Assembly (NCBI RefSeq): GCF_010974825.1
Contig: NZ_JAAILA010000013.1
Coordinates: 124,001 to 188,000 of the forward strand
Source: Aeromonas rivipollensis
GTDB taxonomy: Bacteria; Pseudomonadota; Gammaproteobacteria; Enterobacterales; Aeromonadaceae
Direction of reading: 5' to 3'
Length of the DNA stretch: 64,000 nt
Every line of letters starts with the position of its first letter. Within the stretch, counting starts at the first letter, position 1. The position numbers and the translations under genes were made by a program. The notes beneath the pieces are model-generated. The model was not told the origin of the DNA. It did not search any database and saw only the letters and a list, made by a program, of their open reading frames with translations. Shown here one piece after another: positions 22,631 through 31,582 of this stretch.

Positions 22631-23013
22631 ACCAGTACCCCCGCCAATACCGCCAGAATCCCGGTAATCACGAAGCCCACCCGGGCACTCTGATTCGCGG
22701 AATCCAGCTCTTCCCAATGCCCCATGTCCATGACCAGGTGACGCAGGCCGCCCACTATGTGGTATGCCAGCGCAGTCAGGATCCCCCACAACACGAACTT
22801 GACCAGGAAGTTGTCCATGATGGCAACCACGGTTTCAAATCCTTCGGGAGAGGAGAGTGAAGTACCAAGCATCCACAGCAAGATGGCCAGCGCCACAAAG
22901 GTGATGACCCCTGAGACACGGTGCAAGATGGAAGCGATGGCGGTGACAGGAAAGCTGATCGTTTGCAGGTCGAGGTTTACAGGTCTCTGTTTATTTTTCA
23001 CGGCTTTGCCCAC
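22624..23013 (-). CDS. sdhC: Succinate dehydrogenase cytochrome b556 subunit
   Basis: 129-residue three-helix membrane subunit; [20 protein letters not shown] and [11 protein letters not shown] match E. coli SdhC, and the axial haem histidine is in [15 protein letters not shown]. The start is GTG at 23011-23013 with tggag 4 nt upstream; another GTG four codons on is possible. It is the first gene of sdhCDAB-sucABCD and is transcribed away from gltA. Confidence 0.96.
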   Translation of the reverse strand: MGKAVKNKQRPVNLDLQTISFPVTAIASILHRVSGVITFVALAILLWMLGTSLSSPEGFETVVAIMDNFLVKFVLWGILTALAYHIVGGLRHLVMDMGHWEELDSANQSARVGFVITGILAVLAGVLVW

Positions 23014-23436
23014 TCAGCTCCATTGAGCACGTTAGTTATTGTTTTCACACGCTTTGAGGGCTAGGAGTGGCATTTGTTAGGTTTTTGTTACCAAAACAAC
23101 TCGGAAAAGCCAAAAACAACATTTTAGATATCACATCTGGCTTTGCGAAAGCGTTTCAAACACCGACGGCCATCACCCACGAGGCGCAGTATATCGGCGG
23201 CCTTAACCAATGACAATCAATTAGCTACATAGAAAACCCAAAACCGTAAACCAGATCTCACAACCGCTTTAACAAGTCATTAATGATCATTCAAGAAAAT
23301 TGACAAGAAGGTGGTTCTCTGGTTCAAATAAGGCGCTCCAGCCGCCGTGGTACGGGTAAGAACCTTTGCCAGCGTCATGAAAGTCGTAATAAAGTAGGAC
23401 TGGAACCAAATTATAAAAGAGCAAAGGAGACGTGCT
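23014..23436. promoter_or_regulatory. Divergent sdhC / gltA control region
   Basis: 423 bp of AT-rich DNA without a gene. It must contain promoters for the sdh-suc operon (leftward) and gltA (rightward). It contains an ArcA-box-like direct repeat (entered separately) and many A/T tracts near 23095-23290. In E. coli the sdhC-gltA gap is controlled by ArcA, CRP and Fur; I see no clear CRP or Fur palindrome by eye. Confidence 0.7.
23076..23090. promoter_or_regulatory. Candidate ArcA box
   Basis: gttaggtttttgtta: two GTTA units whose starts are 11 bp apart, the same geometry as the E. coli ArcA consensus gttaattaaatgtta. It lies 63 bp before the sdhC start, where oxygen control of the TCA genes is expected. 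Confidence 0.45.
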
Positions 23437-24723
23437 ATGGCTGATAAGATAGCCACCCTACATCTGCCCGGAAAAGAGCCGGTAGAACTACCGATCCTGT
23501 CCGGTACTGTTGGACCCGATGTAATCGATGTCAGAAAACTGGGCGCGCAAGGGTATTTCACCTTCGACCCCGGCTTTATGGCCACCGGTGCTTGCAAATC
23601 ATCCATTACCTATATCGACGGAGATCAGGGTGTCTTGCTGCACCGTGGTTATCCCATCGCCCAGTTGGCCACCCAGGCCAGTTACCTGGAAGTCTGCTAC
23701 ATACTGCTGTACGGCGAGGCGCCAACCAAGACGCAATACGCGGAATTTGAACGTCTGGTCACCCGCCACACCATGGTGCACGAGCAGATCGCCTTCTTCT
23801 TCCGCGGCTTCCGCCGTGACTCCCACCCCATGGCGATCATGTGCGGTGTGGTCAGCGCACTGTCCGCCTTCTATCACGATGCCCTCGACATCAACAACGA
23901 AGAGCATCGCGAGATCTGTGCCTTCCGTCTGCTCTCCAAGATGCCGACCCTGGCCGCCATGTGTTACAAGTACTCCATCGGCCAGCCCTTCATGCAGCCG
24001 CGCAACGCCCTCTCCTATGCCGGCAACTTCCTGCACATGATGTTTGGCGTGCCGACCGAAGAGTACAAGGTCAACCCCATCGTCGAGCGGGCCATGGATC
24101 GCATCTTCACCCTGCATGCGGATCACGAGCAGAACGCCTCCACCTCCACGGTGCGTCTGGCCGGCTCCTCCGGTGCCAACCCCTTTGCCTGTATCGCCGC
24201 GGGGATCGCCTCCCTGTGGGGACCGGCCCACGGTGGTGCCAACGAAGCCTGCCTCAAGATGCTCGAAGAGATTGGCTCCGTGGATCGCATCCCCGAGTAC
24301 ATTGCCAAGGCCAAGGACAAGAACGACCCCTTCCGTCTGATGGGCTTCGGTCACCGGGTCTACAAGAACCACGATCCCCGTGCCACAGTGATGCGCGAAA
24401 CCTGCCACGAGGTACTGACCGAGCTGCAGATCAAGGATCCGCTGCTGGATGTGGCCATGGAGCTGGAGCGCATCGCGCTCTCCGACCCCTACTTCATCGA
24501 GAAGAAACTCTACCCGAACGTGGACTTCTACTCCGGCATCATCATGAAGGCCATTGGCATCCCCATGTCCATGTTCACCGTGATCTTCGCCATCTCCCGC
24601 ACCATCGGCTGGATCGCCCACTGGAACGAGATGCACTCGGACCCGGATCAGAAGATCGGTCGCCCGCGTCAGCTCTATACCGGCCTGGCCCAACGGGATT
24701 TCACTCCGCTCGATCAACGCTGA
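23437..24723 (+). CDS. gltA: Citrate synthase (type II)
   Basis: Condenses acetyl-CoA and oxaloacetate to citrate at the entry of the TCA cycle. 428 residues, the length of the NADH-sensitive hexameric bacterial type. Catalytic regions are visible: the His in [19 protein letters not shown], the His in [14 protein letters not shown] and the Asp in NVDFYSGI. It is preceded by an aaaggaga ribosome site, stands alone on the plus strand and is closed by a terminator. Confidence 0.98.
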   Translation: MADKIATLHLPGKEPVELPILSGTVGPDVIDVRKLGAQGYFTFDPGFMATGACKSSITYIDGDQGVLLHRGYPIAQLATQASYLEVCYILLYGEAPTKTQYAEFERLVTRHTMVHEQIAFFFRGFRRDSHPMAIMCGVVSALSAFYHDALDINNEEHREICAFRLLSKMPTLAAMCYKYSIGQPFMQPRNALSYAGNFLHMMFGVPTEEYKVNPIVERAMDRIFTLHADHEQNASTSTVRLAGSSGANPFACIAAGIASLWGPAHGGANEACLKMLEEIGSVDRIPEYIAKAKDKNDPFRLMGFGHRVYKNHDPRATVMRETCHEVLTELQIKDPLLDVAMELERIALSDPYFIEKKLYPNVDFYSGIIMKAIGIPMSMFTVIFAISRTIGWIAHWNEMHSDPDQKIGRPRQLYTGLAQRDFTPLDQR

Positions 24724-24750
24724 TCCGGCAAGTTGTCATGGTTTGTTACA

Positions 24751-24774
24751 AAGGCGGTCATTGACCGCCTTTTC
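24751..24774 (+). terminator. Terminator of gltA
   Basis: 10-bp inverted repeat aaggcggtca / tgaccgcctt followed by a short T run. Confidence 0.8.
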
Positions 24775-24818
24775 ATTTGAGGGTTTAATCGCGCCCTTTT
24801 ACGCCAAGGACACCCGTC

Positions 24819-25133
24819 ATGAAAGCTCCCCTGCTCCTCTGCTCCGCCCTGTTGCTCAGCGCCTGCCAGAGCACCCCGACCACAGAGACCCTCTATATCC
24901 AGGACAAGCTGGCCGACTGCGTCGGTGTCGCCCCCATGAAGTGCATGCAGGTGCGCAGCCAGCCCGGTGAAAGCTGGACCCTCTTCTACCAGCAGATCGA
25001 AGGCTTCACCTTCGAGCCCGGTTTCCGTTATCAGCTGGAAGTGCGCACCGAGCAGCTCACCGACGTGCCGGCGGACGCCTCCTCGGTGCGCTATCAGCTG
25101 ATCAAGGTGGTGAGCAAGCAGGCCGTTCGCTGA
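24819..25133 (+). CDS. Small lipoprotein, DUF4377-like
   Basis: 104 residues. A lipoprotein signal with lipobox LLSAC places the lipid-modified Cys at residue 16. The mature part has the pattern of DUF4377 proteins (DCVGVAPMKCMQVR, then WTLFYQQIEGFTFEPGFRYQLEV), a small beta-rich domain often found beside META domains and linked to envelope stress. The exact function is unknown. It has its own short upstream region after the gltA terminator. Confidence 0.8.
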   Translation: MKAPLLLCSALLLSACQSTPTTETLYIQDKLADCVGVAPMKCMQVRSQPGESWTLFYQQIEGFTFEPGFRYQLEVRTEQLTDVPADASSVRYQLIKVVSKQAVR

Positions 25134-25227
25134 GCCTTGAGGGACCCCGGTTCCGTTTGCGCGCCCCTTGGGTTATGCTGACCCCCTTCTTTCATGGGTT
25201 GACCAGGGGCGCACGCCCTCCAGTACG

Positions 25228-25722
25228 ATGATCAAGATAAGAACCATACGGCCCCCAGACTGGCCCGCCATCATGGCCATTCAGCGCGAGTGCTACCACC
25301 AGCTGGAGCCCGAGCCCCTCGAGGTGATGAGCAACAAGGCAGAACTCGCCCCCGCCTGCTGCTGGGTCGCCGAGCGTCAGGGCCGGGTACTCGGTTACCT
25401 GCTCTGCCATCCCTGGCGCGCCCACTGCCCTCCTCCGCTCTCGCAACCCTTGCAGCCTCTCACCGACCACGAGGAGTTCTACCTGCACGATCTCGCTGTC
25501 AGTGGCGAGGCGCGAGGCCTGGGGGTGGGCCAGCGGCTGCTCGCTACCGCTCTCGCCTTTGCCAGCGATGAGGGTTACCAGCATGCCGGGCTGGTGGCGG
25601 TGCAGGATGCCCCGGCCTTCTGGCGCAAGCAGGGCTTCGTGCCAGCCAGGACCCCCAAGTCGCTGGAGGAGTACGGTGAGGGCGCCGTTTATATGCGGCT
25701 GCCTTTGACCGAACCGGCCTGA
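25228..25722 (+). CDS. GNAT-family N-acetyltransferase
   Basis: 164-residue acetyltransferase-fold protein; the start ATG at 25228 gives IKIRTIRPPDWPAIMAIQ, the usual beta1-alpha1 start of GNAT enzymes. The acetyl-CoA loop is LAVSGEARGLGVGQRLLATA and the C-terminal FWRKQGFVPAR motif is intact. Substrate unknown. An open frame runs upstream to a TTG at 25168 but has no support. It is convergent with fabB and shares a terminator with it. Confidence 0.85.
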   Translation: MIKIRTIRPPDWPAIMAIQRECYHQLEPEPLEVMSNKAELAPACCWVAERQGRVLGYLLCHPWRAHCPPPLSQPLQPLTDHEEFYLHDLAVSGEARGLGVGQRLLATALAFASDEGYQHAGLVAVQDAPAFWRKQGFVPARTPKSLEEYGEGAVYMRLPLTEPA

Positions 25723-25741
25723 GGCCCAGTTCAAGCCCAAT

Positions 25742-25769
25742 AAAAAAGGCGCCTTTCGGCGCCTTTTTT
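25742..25769. terminator. Bidirectional terminator between the GNAT gene and fabB
   Basis: 12-bp stem aaaaaaggcgcc / ggcgcctttttt with a 4-nt loop, between convergent genes; A and T tracts on both sides suit both directions. Confidence 0.9.
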
Positions 25770-25784
25770 CACTTCATCGGTTCA

Positions 25785-26996
25785 TCAAGCCTTGAACTTG
25801 CTGAAGACCAGGGAAGCGTTGGTACCGCCAAAGCCGAAGCTGTTGGACATGACGGTATTGAGATCGGCGGTTTCGTAGGCGCGCACTATGGGCAGACCCA
25901 CGGCCTTCTCGTCCAGGTTCTCGATGTTGATGCTGGGGGCGATGAAGCCGTGTTCCATCATCAGCAGGGAGTAGACGGCCTCGTGCACACCGGCGGCGCC
26001 CAGGGCATGACCCGTCATGGCCTTGGTGGCGGAGAGCTTGGGCGCATTGCTGCCAAACAGGGTCTGGATGGCTTCAAGCTCCTTGGTATCACCGACCGGG
26101 GTGGAGGTACCGTGGGTGTTGATGTAGTCCACGGAGCCGACGTCCTTCATCGCCATCTTCATGCAACGCACAGCGCCTTCACCGCTCGGGGCGACCATGT
26201 CGTAGCCGTCGGAGGTGGCACCGTAACCGGTGATCTCGGCGTAGATATGGGCACCGCGGGCCAGGGCGTGTTCCAGCTCCTCGACCACCAGGATGCCGCC
26301 GCCACCGGAGATGACGAAACCATCGCGGTCCGCATCATAGGTACGGGACGCCTTTTCCGGGGTGTCATTGTACTTGGTGGAGAGGGCGCCCATGGCATCG
26401 AACTGTATGGTGGAAGACCAGTCCAGCTCCTCGCCGCCGCCGGCGAAGACGATGTCCTGCTTGCCAAGCTGGATCAGCTCCAGTGCGTGGCCTATGCAGT
26501 GGGCAGAGGTGGCACAAGCTGAGCTGATGGTGTAGTTGACACCCTTGATCTTGAACGGGGTGGCCAGGCAGGCAGAGGTGGTGGAGGACATGGTGCGCGG
26601 CACCATGTAGGGACCCACGCGCTTGACCCCTTTCTCACGGGCAATGTCCGCAGACTCCGAGGTGTTCTTGCCGGAGGCGCCGCCGGAGCCGACCACTATG
26701 CCGGTACGCTCGTTGGAGACCTGATCCTCTGGCAGACCCGCGTCAGCGATGGCCTGCTCCATGGACAGATAGGCATAGGCCGCGGCGTCACCCATGAAAC
26801 GCATGACTTTACGGTCGATCAGTTCAGACGGATCGAGTTTGATGTTACCCCAGACACGGCTGCGCAGGTTGTACTGTTCAAACTGCTCGGAATAGGTGAT
26901 GCCGGATTTGCCTGCTTTCAGGGAGGCCAGCACCTCTTCCTTGTTGTTGCCGATACTGGAGATGACGCCGATACCGGTGATCACTGCTCTTCTCAT
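25785..26996 (-). CDS. fabB: 3-oxoacyl-ACP synthase I
   Basis: Beta-ketoacyl-ACP synthase that elongates fatty acids and is needed for unsaturated ones; cytosolic dimer. 403 residues, E. coli FabB being 406. The catalytic triad is visible: Cys in [11 protein letters not shown], His in [11 protein letters not shown] and His in [20 protein letters not shown]. The start is the ATG of [21 protein letters not shown], as in E. coli. An open frame continues upstream to 27116 but runs into mnmC, which is divergent. FabR or FadR control is likely but no site was identified. Confidence 0.97.
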   Translation of the reverse strand: MRRAVITGIGVISSIGNNKEEVLASLKAGKSGITYSEQFEQYNLRSRVWGNIKLDPSELIDRKVMRFMGDAAAYAYLSMEQAIADAGLPEDQVSNERTGIVVGSGGASGKNTSESADIAREKGVKRVGPYMVPRTMSSTTSACLATPFKIKGVNYTISSACATSAHCIGHALELIQLGKQDIVFAGGGEELDWSSTIQFDAMGALSTKYNDTPEKASRTYDADRDGFVISGGGGILVVEELEHALARGAHIYAEITGYGATSDGYDMVAPSGEGAVRCMKMAMKDVGSVDYINTHGTSTPVGDTKELEAIQTLFGSNAPKLSATKAMTGHALGAAGVHEAVYSLLMMEHGFIAPSINIENLDEKAVGLPIVRAYETADLNTVMSNSFGFGGTNASLVFSKFKA

Positions 26997-27107
26997 TAAT
27001 TCATCTCGTCTGGAAAAACTGGCACCGAGTCTACCCGCTTTCGGCTGCCAAACTGGTCTGCTTTCACGTAGAATGCCCGCGAATTTATGACGCGAGCAGA
27101 GGAAAAC

Positions 27108-29102
27108 GTGAGTCAAACATCCTTACATCATGCCCGATTGGACTGGAATGAAGCGGGAACTCCAGTCTCCAGTGAGTTCGGGGATGTGTACTTTTCCAAT
27201 GATAACGGTCTAAGTGAAACCCGCTACGTCTTTTTATTGCAAAATCACCTACCGGCACGATTTTCGCACCACGATAGTGACAGTTTCGTGATTGGCGAAA
27301 CAGGTTTCGGCACAGGTCTTAACTTTCTGGCGACAATGGCCGCCTTCCTGGAACAGGCGCCCCAATCCGGCAACGGCTCGCGCCTGCACTTCATCAGCTT
27401 CGAGAAATACCCCCTGGCCCAGGCCGATCTGCGCAAGGCCCTGGCGGCCTGGCCCGAGCTGGCGTCCTTAAGCCAGCCTCTCATCGACCAGTGGCCGCTG
27501 CCGGTATCCGGCTGCCACCGTCTGCTGTTTGCCGGCGGCCGTATCCGCCTCGATCTCTGGCTTGGCGACATCAAGGAGATGCTGCCCCAGGTGCCTCACG
27601 GGCCCCAGGGCCTGGTGGATGCCTGGTATCTGGATGGCTTCTCGCCGGCCAAGAATCCCGAGATGTGGACGCAAGCGCTGTTCGATGGTCTGGCTCGCCT
27701 CGCTCGCCCCGCCGCGACCCTCTCCACCTTTACCTGCGCCGGTTTCGTGCGCCGCGGCCTGATTGACGCCGGCTTTGCCATGAAGAAGGTGAAGGGGCAC
27801 GGCAGCAAGCGGGAGATGCTGGCAGGGATGCGGGAGGGCAAGTCGCCCGAGCAGAGCATCTCCCCCTGGTATGCCCGTCCCGTCGGCCGTGACGGCGAGG
27901 TGCTCATCATCGGCGGCGGCATCGCCTCCGCCATGACGATACTGTCGCTGGTGGAGCGGGGCCGCAAGGTGACCCTGCTGTGTGCAGAGGGCGAGCCCGC
28001 CACCGGCGCCTCCGGCAACCGCCAGGGGGCGCTCTATCCCCTGCTCAATGGGGAGCACGATGCGCTGTCGCGCTTCTATTCCCTGGCCTTCGGCTATGCC
28101 CGCCAGCGGCTGCAGGCCCTGGCCGCGCGCCATCCCGTCGCCTTCTCCCTGTGCGGCGTCACCCAGCTTGGCTATGACGAGAAATCCGCCGCCAAGCTCG
28201 CCAAGATGGGTCAGGGCCCCTTCCCCCCCGAGCTGATGCACCCACTCTCTGCCTCAGAAGTTGAGCAGGTGGTCGGCCTGCCCTGCGGCCATGGTGGTGT
28301 CAGCTATCCCCTGGGGGGCTGGCTCTGCCCGGCGGATCTCACCCGCGCCGCCCTGAAAGAAGCGCAAGCCAGCGGCCTGCTGCACCTTGAGTACCACACA
28401 CCAGTGAGCACCATTACCGAATTGGCGGACGGCTGGCAGGTGGAGAGCCAGGATGGCCGCCAGTGGCTGGCTCCCAATCTGGTGGTGGCTGCCGGTCATC
28501 AGCTGCCCGCCCTGATCCCCTTTGCGGAGTTGCCGCTCTACCCGGTGCGCGGCCAGGTGAGCCATGTGCCGACCACGGCGCGGTTAAGCCAGCTCAGGAC
28601 TGTGCTCTGTTACGACGGCTACCTCACCCCGGCCCACGACGGAGCGCACTGCATCGGGGCCAGCTATGGCCGCAATCAGAGCACCCTCGCGTATAGTGCC
28701 GAGGAGCAGGTTCAGAACCAGGCGCGGCTGCAAGCCTGCCTGCCGGATCAAAGCTGGCCTGCCGAGGTGGATGTGAGCGGCAAGGAGGCGCGAGTGGGAG
28801 TGCGCTGCGCCAGCCGGGATCACCTGCCGGTGGTGGGGCCAATCGCCAGATTGGCAAGCCTGGCGGATCACGACCTCAAGGCCCCCGCTGATCAGCAGAG
28901 CGCGCTGCCCCTGCACGCCGGTCTCTATGTGCTGGGCGCCCTCGGCTCCCGGGGTCTGTGCTCGGCGCCGCTCTGCGGTGAGCTGGTCGCGAGCGAAATC
29001 TGCGGTGATCCACTGCCACTGGCCGCCGATCTGCTGGAGGCGCTGCATCCGGCCCGCTACTGGGTGCGCAGGCTGCGCAAGGGCAAGCCGCTACGGGACT
29101 AG
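27108..29102 (+). CDS. mnmC: Bifunctional tRNA 5-methylaminomethyl-2-thiouridine biosynthesis protein
   Basis: Performs the last two steps of mnm5s2U34 synthesis in tRNA. The N-terminal methyltransferase (about 1-240; [13 protein letters not shown] is the SAM site, [17 protein letters not shown] the catalytic region) and the C-terminal FAD-dependent oxidase ([13 protein letters not shown] onward) are both complete. The GTG at 27108 has agagga upstream and gives about 664 residues, close to E. coli (668); an ATG at 27087 in frame gives 671. It is divergent from fabB, with the ATG candidate lying 90 nt from the fabB start. Confidence 0.95.
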   Translation: MSQTSLHHARLDWNEAGTPVSSEFGDVYFSNDNGLSETRYVFLLQNHLPARFSHHDSDSFVIGETGFGTGLNFLATMAAFLEQAPQSGNGSRLHFISFEKYPLAQADLRKALAAWPELASLSQPLIDQWPLPVSGCHRLLFAGGRIRLDLWLGDIKEMLPQVPHGPQGLVDAWYLDGFSPAKNPEMWTQALFDGLARLARPAATLSTFTCAGFVRRGLIDAGFAMKKVKGHGSKREMLAGMREGKSPEQSISPWYARPVGRDGEVLIIGGGIASAMTILSLVERGRKVTLLCAEGEPATGASGNRQGALYPLLNGEHDALSRFYSLAFGYARQRLQALAARHPVAFSLCGVTQLGYDEKSAAKLAKMGQGPFPPELMHPLSASEVEQVVGLPCGHGGVSYPLGGWLCPADLTRAALKEAQASGLLHLEYHTPVSTITELADGWQVESQDGRQWLAPNLVVAAGHQLPALIPFAELPLYPVRGQVSHVPTTARLSQLRTVLCYDGYLTPAHDGAHCIGASYGRNQSTLAYSAEEQVQNQARLQACLPDQSWPAEVDVSGKEARVGVRCASRDHLPVVGPIARLASLADHDLKAPADQQSALPLHAGLYVLGALGSRGLCSAPLCGELVASEICGDPLPLAADLLEALHPARYWVRRLRKGKPLRD

Positions 29103-29152
29103 GCAAGGAGGCGTGGCGGCCGCTGCCGACCGCCGCACCATTGCGCGCCAAC

Positions 29153-29186
29153 AAAAAACGGGCTTCCCCAGGGAAGCCCGTTTTTT
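29153..29186. terminator. Bidirectional terminator after mnmC
   Basis: 15-bp perfect stem aaaaaacgggcttcc / ggaagcccgtttttt with a 4-nt loop, between convergent mnmC and the DUF922-like gene. Confidence 0.92.
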
Positions 29187-29201
29187 TATTGGCGATGACG
29201 C

Positions 29202-29807
29202 TCAACTGCCCTCTGGCCAGAGGACCCCGAGCTTGCGTCCCCTATCGGTCTGCTGCGCCAGGGTGGCGAATCGATCGCGGGTTGCCTCCAGCACTGCCTG
29301 CCCCTGTTGCCAGCCCTGGTACTGCAAGGCGGCGCAATCCTGGGCGACGGGCAGCTGGGCAAGCCGGATGCCAAGCTGGCTGACGCTCTCCAGCAATATG
29401 TCCTTGTGACGGCTCTCGTAGTCGAACATGGCCGCCACCAGCTTGTCCCACTTCTGCCGCTCCACCGCGGACGCCCTGCCCTTGTCCATCCAGTTCGGCA
29501 CCCTGACCTGGATGCGGGCCGTCACGCTGGCCTGATCCAGCTCGCAGCGCGCCGGGGTCGCCCTGGTCTGCAACTGCCAGGAGAGCTGATAGCTGGCCCT
29601 GCCGATATGGCCATCGGCCTGGGCCGGTGCCTGCCTGGCTATCTGGCGCATCACGGCGGCCACATCGGCCCCTGATACCCGATAGAACTGGAAATCGACC
29701 TTGATATCGGGCGCCACCCGAATACCTGCATAATGGGAGGGTGCCGCTCCGATTGAGGCGGCATATATGAGGGCCGCCACCGCCCCTGTCTTGCTGAAGA
29801 ATCCCAT
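29202..29807 (-). CDS. Secreted DUF922-like protein with altered metal motif
   Basis: 201 residues from the ATG at 29805-29807 (a TTG at 29849 would add 14 residues). An N-terminal signal peptide (GAVAALIYAASIGAAP) points to the periplasm. The body resembles DUF922 predicted Zn-proteases: a tyrosine-rich start (DFQFYRVSGADVAAVMRQI), a single Cys pair (ARCELD, QDCAAL) and the helix that normally holds HExxH. Here that helix reads FDYESRHKD, so the first His appears to be Tyr. The protein may have lost peptidase activity. Family assignment is by pattern and is moderate. Confidence 0.6.
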   Translation of the reverse strand: MGFFSKTGAVAALIYAASIGAAPSHYAGIRVAPDIKVDFQFYRVSGADVAAVMRQIARQAPAQADGHIGRASYQLSWQLQTRATPARCELDQASVTARIQVRVPNWMDKGRASAVERQKWDKLVAAMFDYESRHKDILLESVSQLGIRLAQLPVAQDCAALQYQGWQQGQAVLEATRDRFATLAQQTDRGRKLGVLWPEGS

Positions 29808-30128
29808 CGTTGTGCTGCCTTGCTCCTTGTGAGTCCGGCGTAATTTCAATTAATAATCAATGAATTAATAGTCAGTGTGGGAGATTAACCGCGATCAGGG
29901 ACGCTGTCACCTGCTCTCGGTGCCGGGGGCGACAAAGGGGCGGGATCCGACCCTGTTCCGGATGGGGATTTGCAAGGGAGATCACAGCCAGCCACCATCC
30001 CCATGGTGAATTACTCCTTATGAGGTAATAATCCCGGCGTTTTTGTTGGCACATGTCGAGCTAGCCAGTCCAACCCTCTGCTCAGCCCGCTAGATGCCCG
30101 ACGTCACTCCATACTCAGGAACCTATTT

Positions 30129-31481
30129 ATGATGGAACTCCTTATTGGCACCCTGGTCACCCTGGCCGTGGGTCGCTACATCTTCAAGGGCTATTCGGCG
30201 ACCGGGGTGCTGCTCAGCGGCGGCCTCTTGCTGCTGGCGATCACCGCCCTGATGGGCAAGGCGGTGCTGCCTGCCAGCGTCGCTTCCACCGGCCACGTGG
30301 CTACCGACGTGTTCGAGTACGTGCGCTTCCTGCTGGTGGACAGGGGCGGTGGCCTCGGCATGCTGATCATGGTGCTGTGCGGCTTTGCCGGCTACATGAG
30401 CCACATCGGCGCCAACACCATCTTGGTGAAACTGGCCAGCAAGCCCCTCGGCATCATCAAGTCTCCCTATATCCTGCTGGTGGCCGCCTACCTGGTGGCC
30501 TGCGCCATGTCGCTGGCGGTGAGCTCGGCGACCGGCCTCGGCGTGCTGCTGATGGCGACCCTGTTCCCGCTGATGGTCAACATGGGGATCTCCCGTGGCG
30601 CCGCGGCTGCGGTGTGCGCCTCCCCGGCCGCCATCATACTGGCCCCCACCTCGGGGGACGTGGTGATGGCCGCCCAGGCCGCCAACATGGAGCTCATCGA
30701 GTTTGCCTTCAAGCTGACCCTGCCCATCTCCCTGACGGCCATAGCCGCCATGGCGGTGACCCACTTCTTCTGGCAGCGCTATCTGGACAGAAAGTCCGGC
30801 GAGCACAACGAGGCGGTCGCTCCGAGCGATCTCATCACAGATGCCCCCGGCTTCTACGCCATACTGCCGTTCACCCCCATCATCGGCGTGCTGCTGTTTG
30901 ACGGCAAACTGGGCCCCAAGCTCGACATAGTCACCATCATCGTCATCTGCCTGGTGCTGGCCGCCTTGCTGGAGCTGGTGCGCAAACACAACGGCAAGGA
31001 ATTGCTGGACGGTCTGCAGGTGTGCTGGCGCAGCATGGCTGACGCCTTCGCCGGCGTGGTCATGCTGCTGGTGGGGGCCGGGGTCTTCGCCCAGGGGCTG
31101 ATGGGGCTCGGCTTCATCGCCAACCTCCTGGATCTGGCCCAGAGCTTTGGCACAGGCGGCATCATCATCATGCTGGTGCTGGTGGTCATCACCACATTGG
31201 CCGCCTTCACCACGGGTTCCGGCAACGCCCCCTTCTACGCCTTCGTGGAGCTGATCCCGCACCTGGCCACCAGTCTGGGCGTCAATCCCGCCTACCTGGT
31301 CATCCCCATGCTGCAGGCTTCCAATCTGGGTCGCACCATCTCGCCGGTCTCCGGGGTGGTGGTCGCCTGCGCGGGCATGGGCAACCTCTCTCCGTTCGAG
31401 GTGGTCAAACGCACCTCTATGCCGGTCGCCGTCGGCCTGCTGGTGGTGATCCTGGCCACCCAGATCCTGGTGCCTGCCTGA
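30129..31481 (+). CDS. dcuC: Anaerobic C4-dicarboxylate transporter, DcuC family
   Basis: Inner-membrane carrier of 450 residues with about 12 transmembrane segments, which in this family exports succinate or exchanges C4-dicarboxylates in fermentation. Recognisable features are VGRYIFKGYSATGVLLSGG at the N terminus, GYMSHIGANTILVKLASKPL and ILAPTSGDVVMAAQ. It is a single gene; the 280 bp upstream contain an 18-bp imperfect palindrome (30011-30028, ttactccttatgaggtaa) that may be a regulator site but is not a clear FNR box. A GC hairpin follows the stop. Confidence 0.93.
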   Translation: MMELLIGTLVTLAVGRYIFKGYSATGVLLSGGLLLLAITALMGKAVLPASVASTGHVATDVFEYVRFLLVDRGGGLGMLIMVLCGFAGYMSHIGANTILVKLASKPLGIIKSPYILLVAAYLVACAMSLAVSSATGLGVLLMATLFPLMVNMGISRGAAAAVCASPAAIILAPTSGDVVMAAQAANMELIEFAFKLTLPISLTAIAAMAVTHFFWQRYLDRKSGEHNEAVAPSDLITDAPGFYAILPFTPIIGVLLFDGKLGPKLDIVTIIVICLVLAALLELVRKHNGKELLDGLQVCWRSMADAFAGVVMLLVGAGVFAQGLMGLGFIANLLDLAQSFGTGGIIIMLVLVVITTLAAFTTGSGNAPFYAFVELIPHLATSLGVNPAYLVIPMLQASNLGRTISPVSGVVVACAGMGNLSPFEVVKRTSMPVAVGLLVVILATQILVPA

Positions 31482-31500
31482 GTACCGTCTGACTCTTTTC

Positions 31501-31522
31501 CAGCCCGGCGTCTGCCGGGCTG
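31501..31522 (+). terminator. Probable hairpin terminator of dcuC
   Basis: cagcccgg / ccgggctg 8-bp stem with a 6-nt loop, 20 nt after the stop. There is no T run, so efficiency is uncertain. Confidence 0.5.
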
Positions 31523-31582
31523 GCATCCCCCCCACCCCTTGCAGTAGACTCGGTGCTCTTTTTCCCTAAGGAGGACCGAGCC

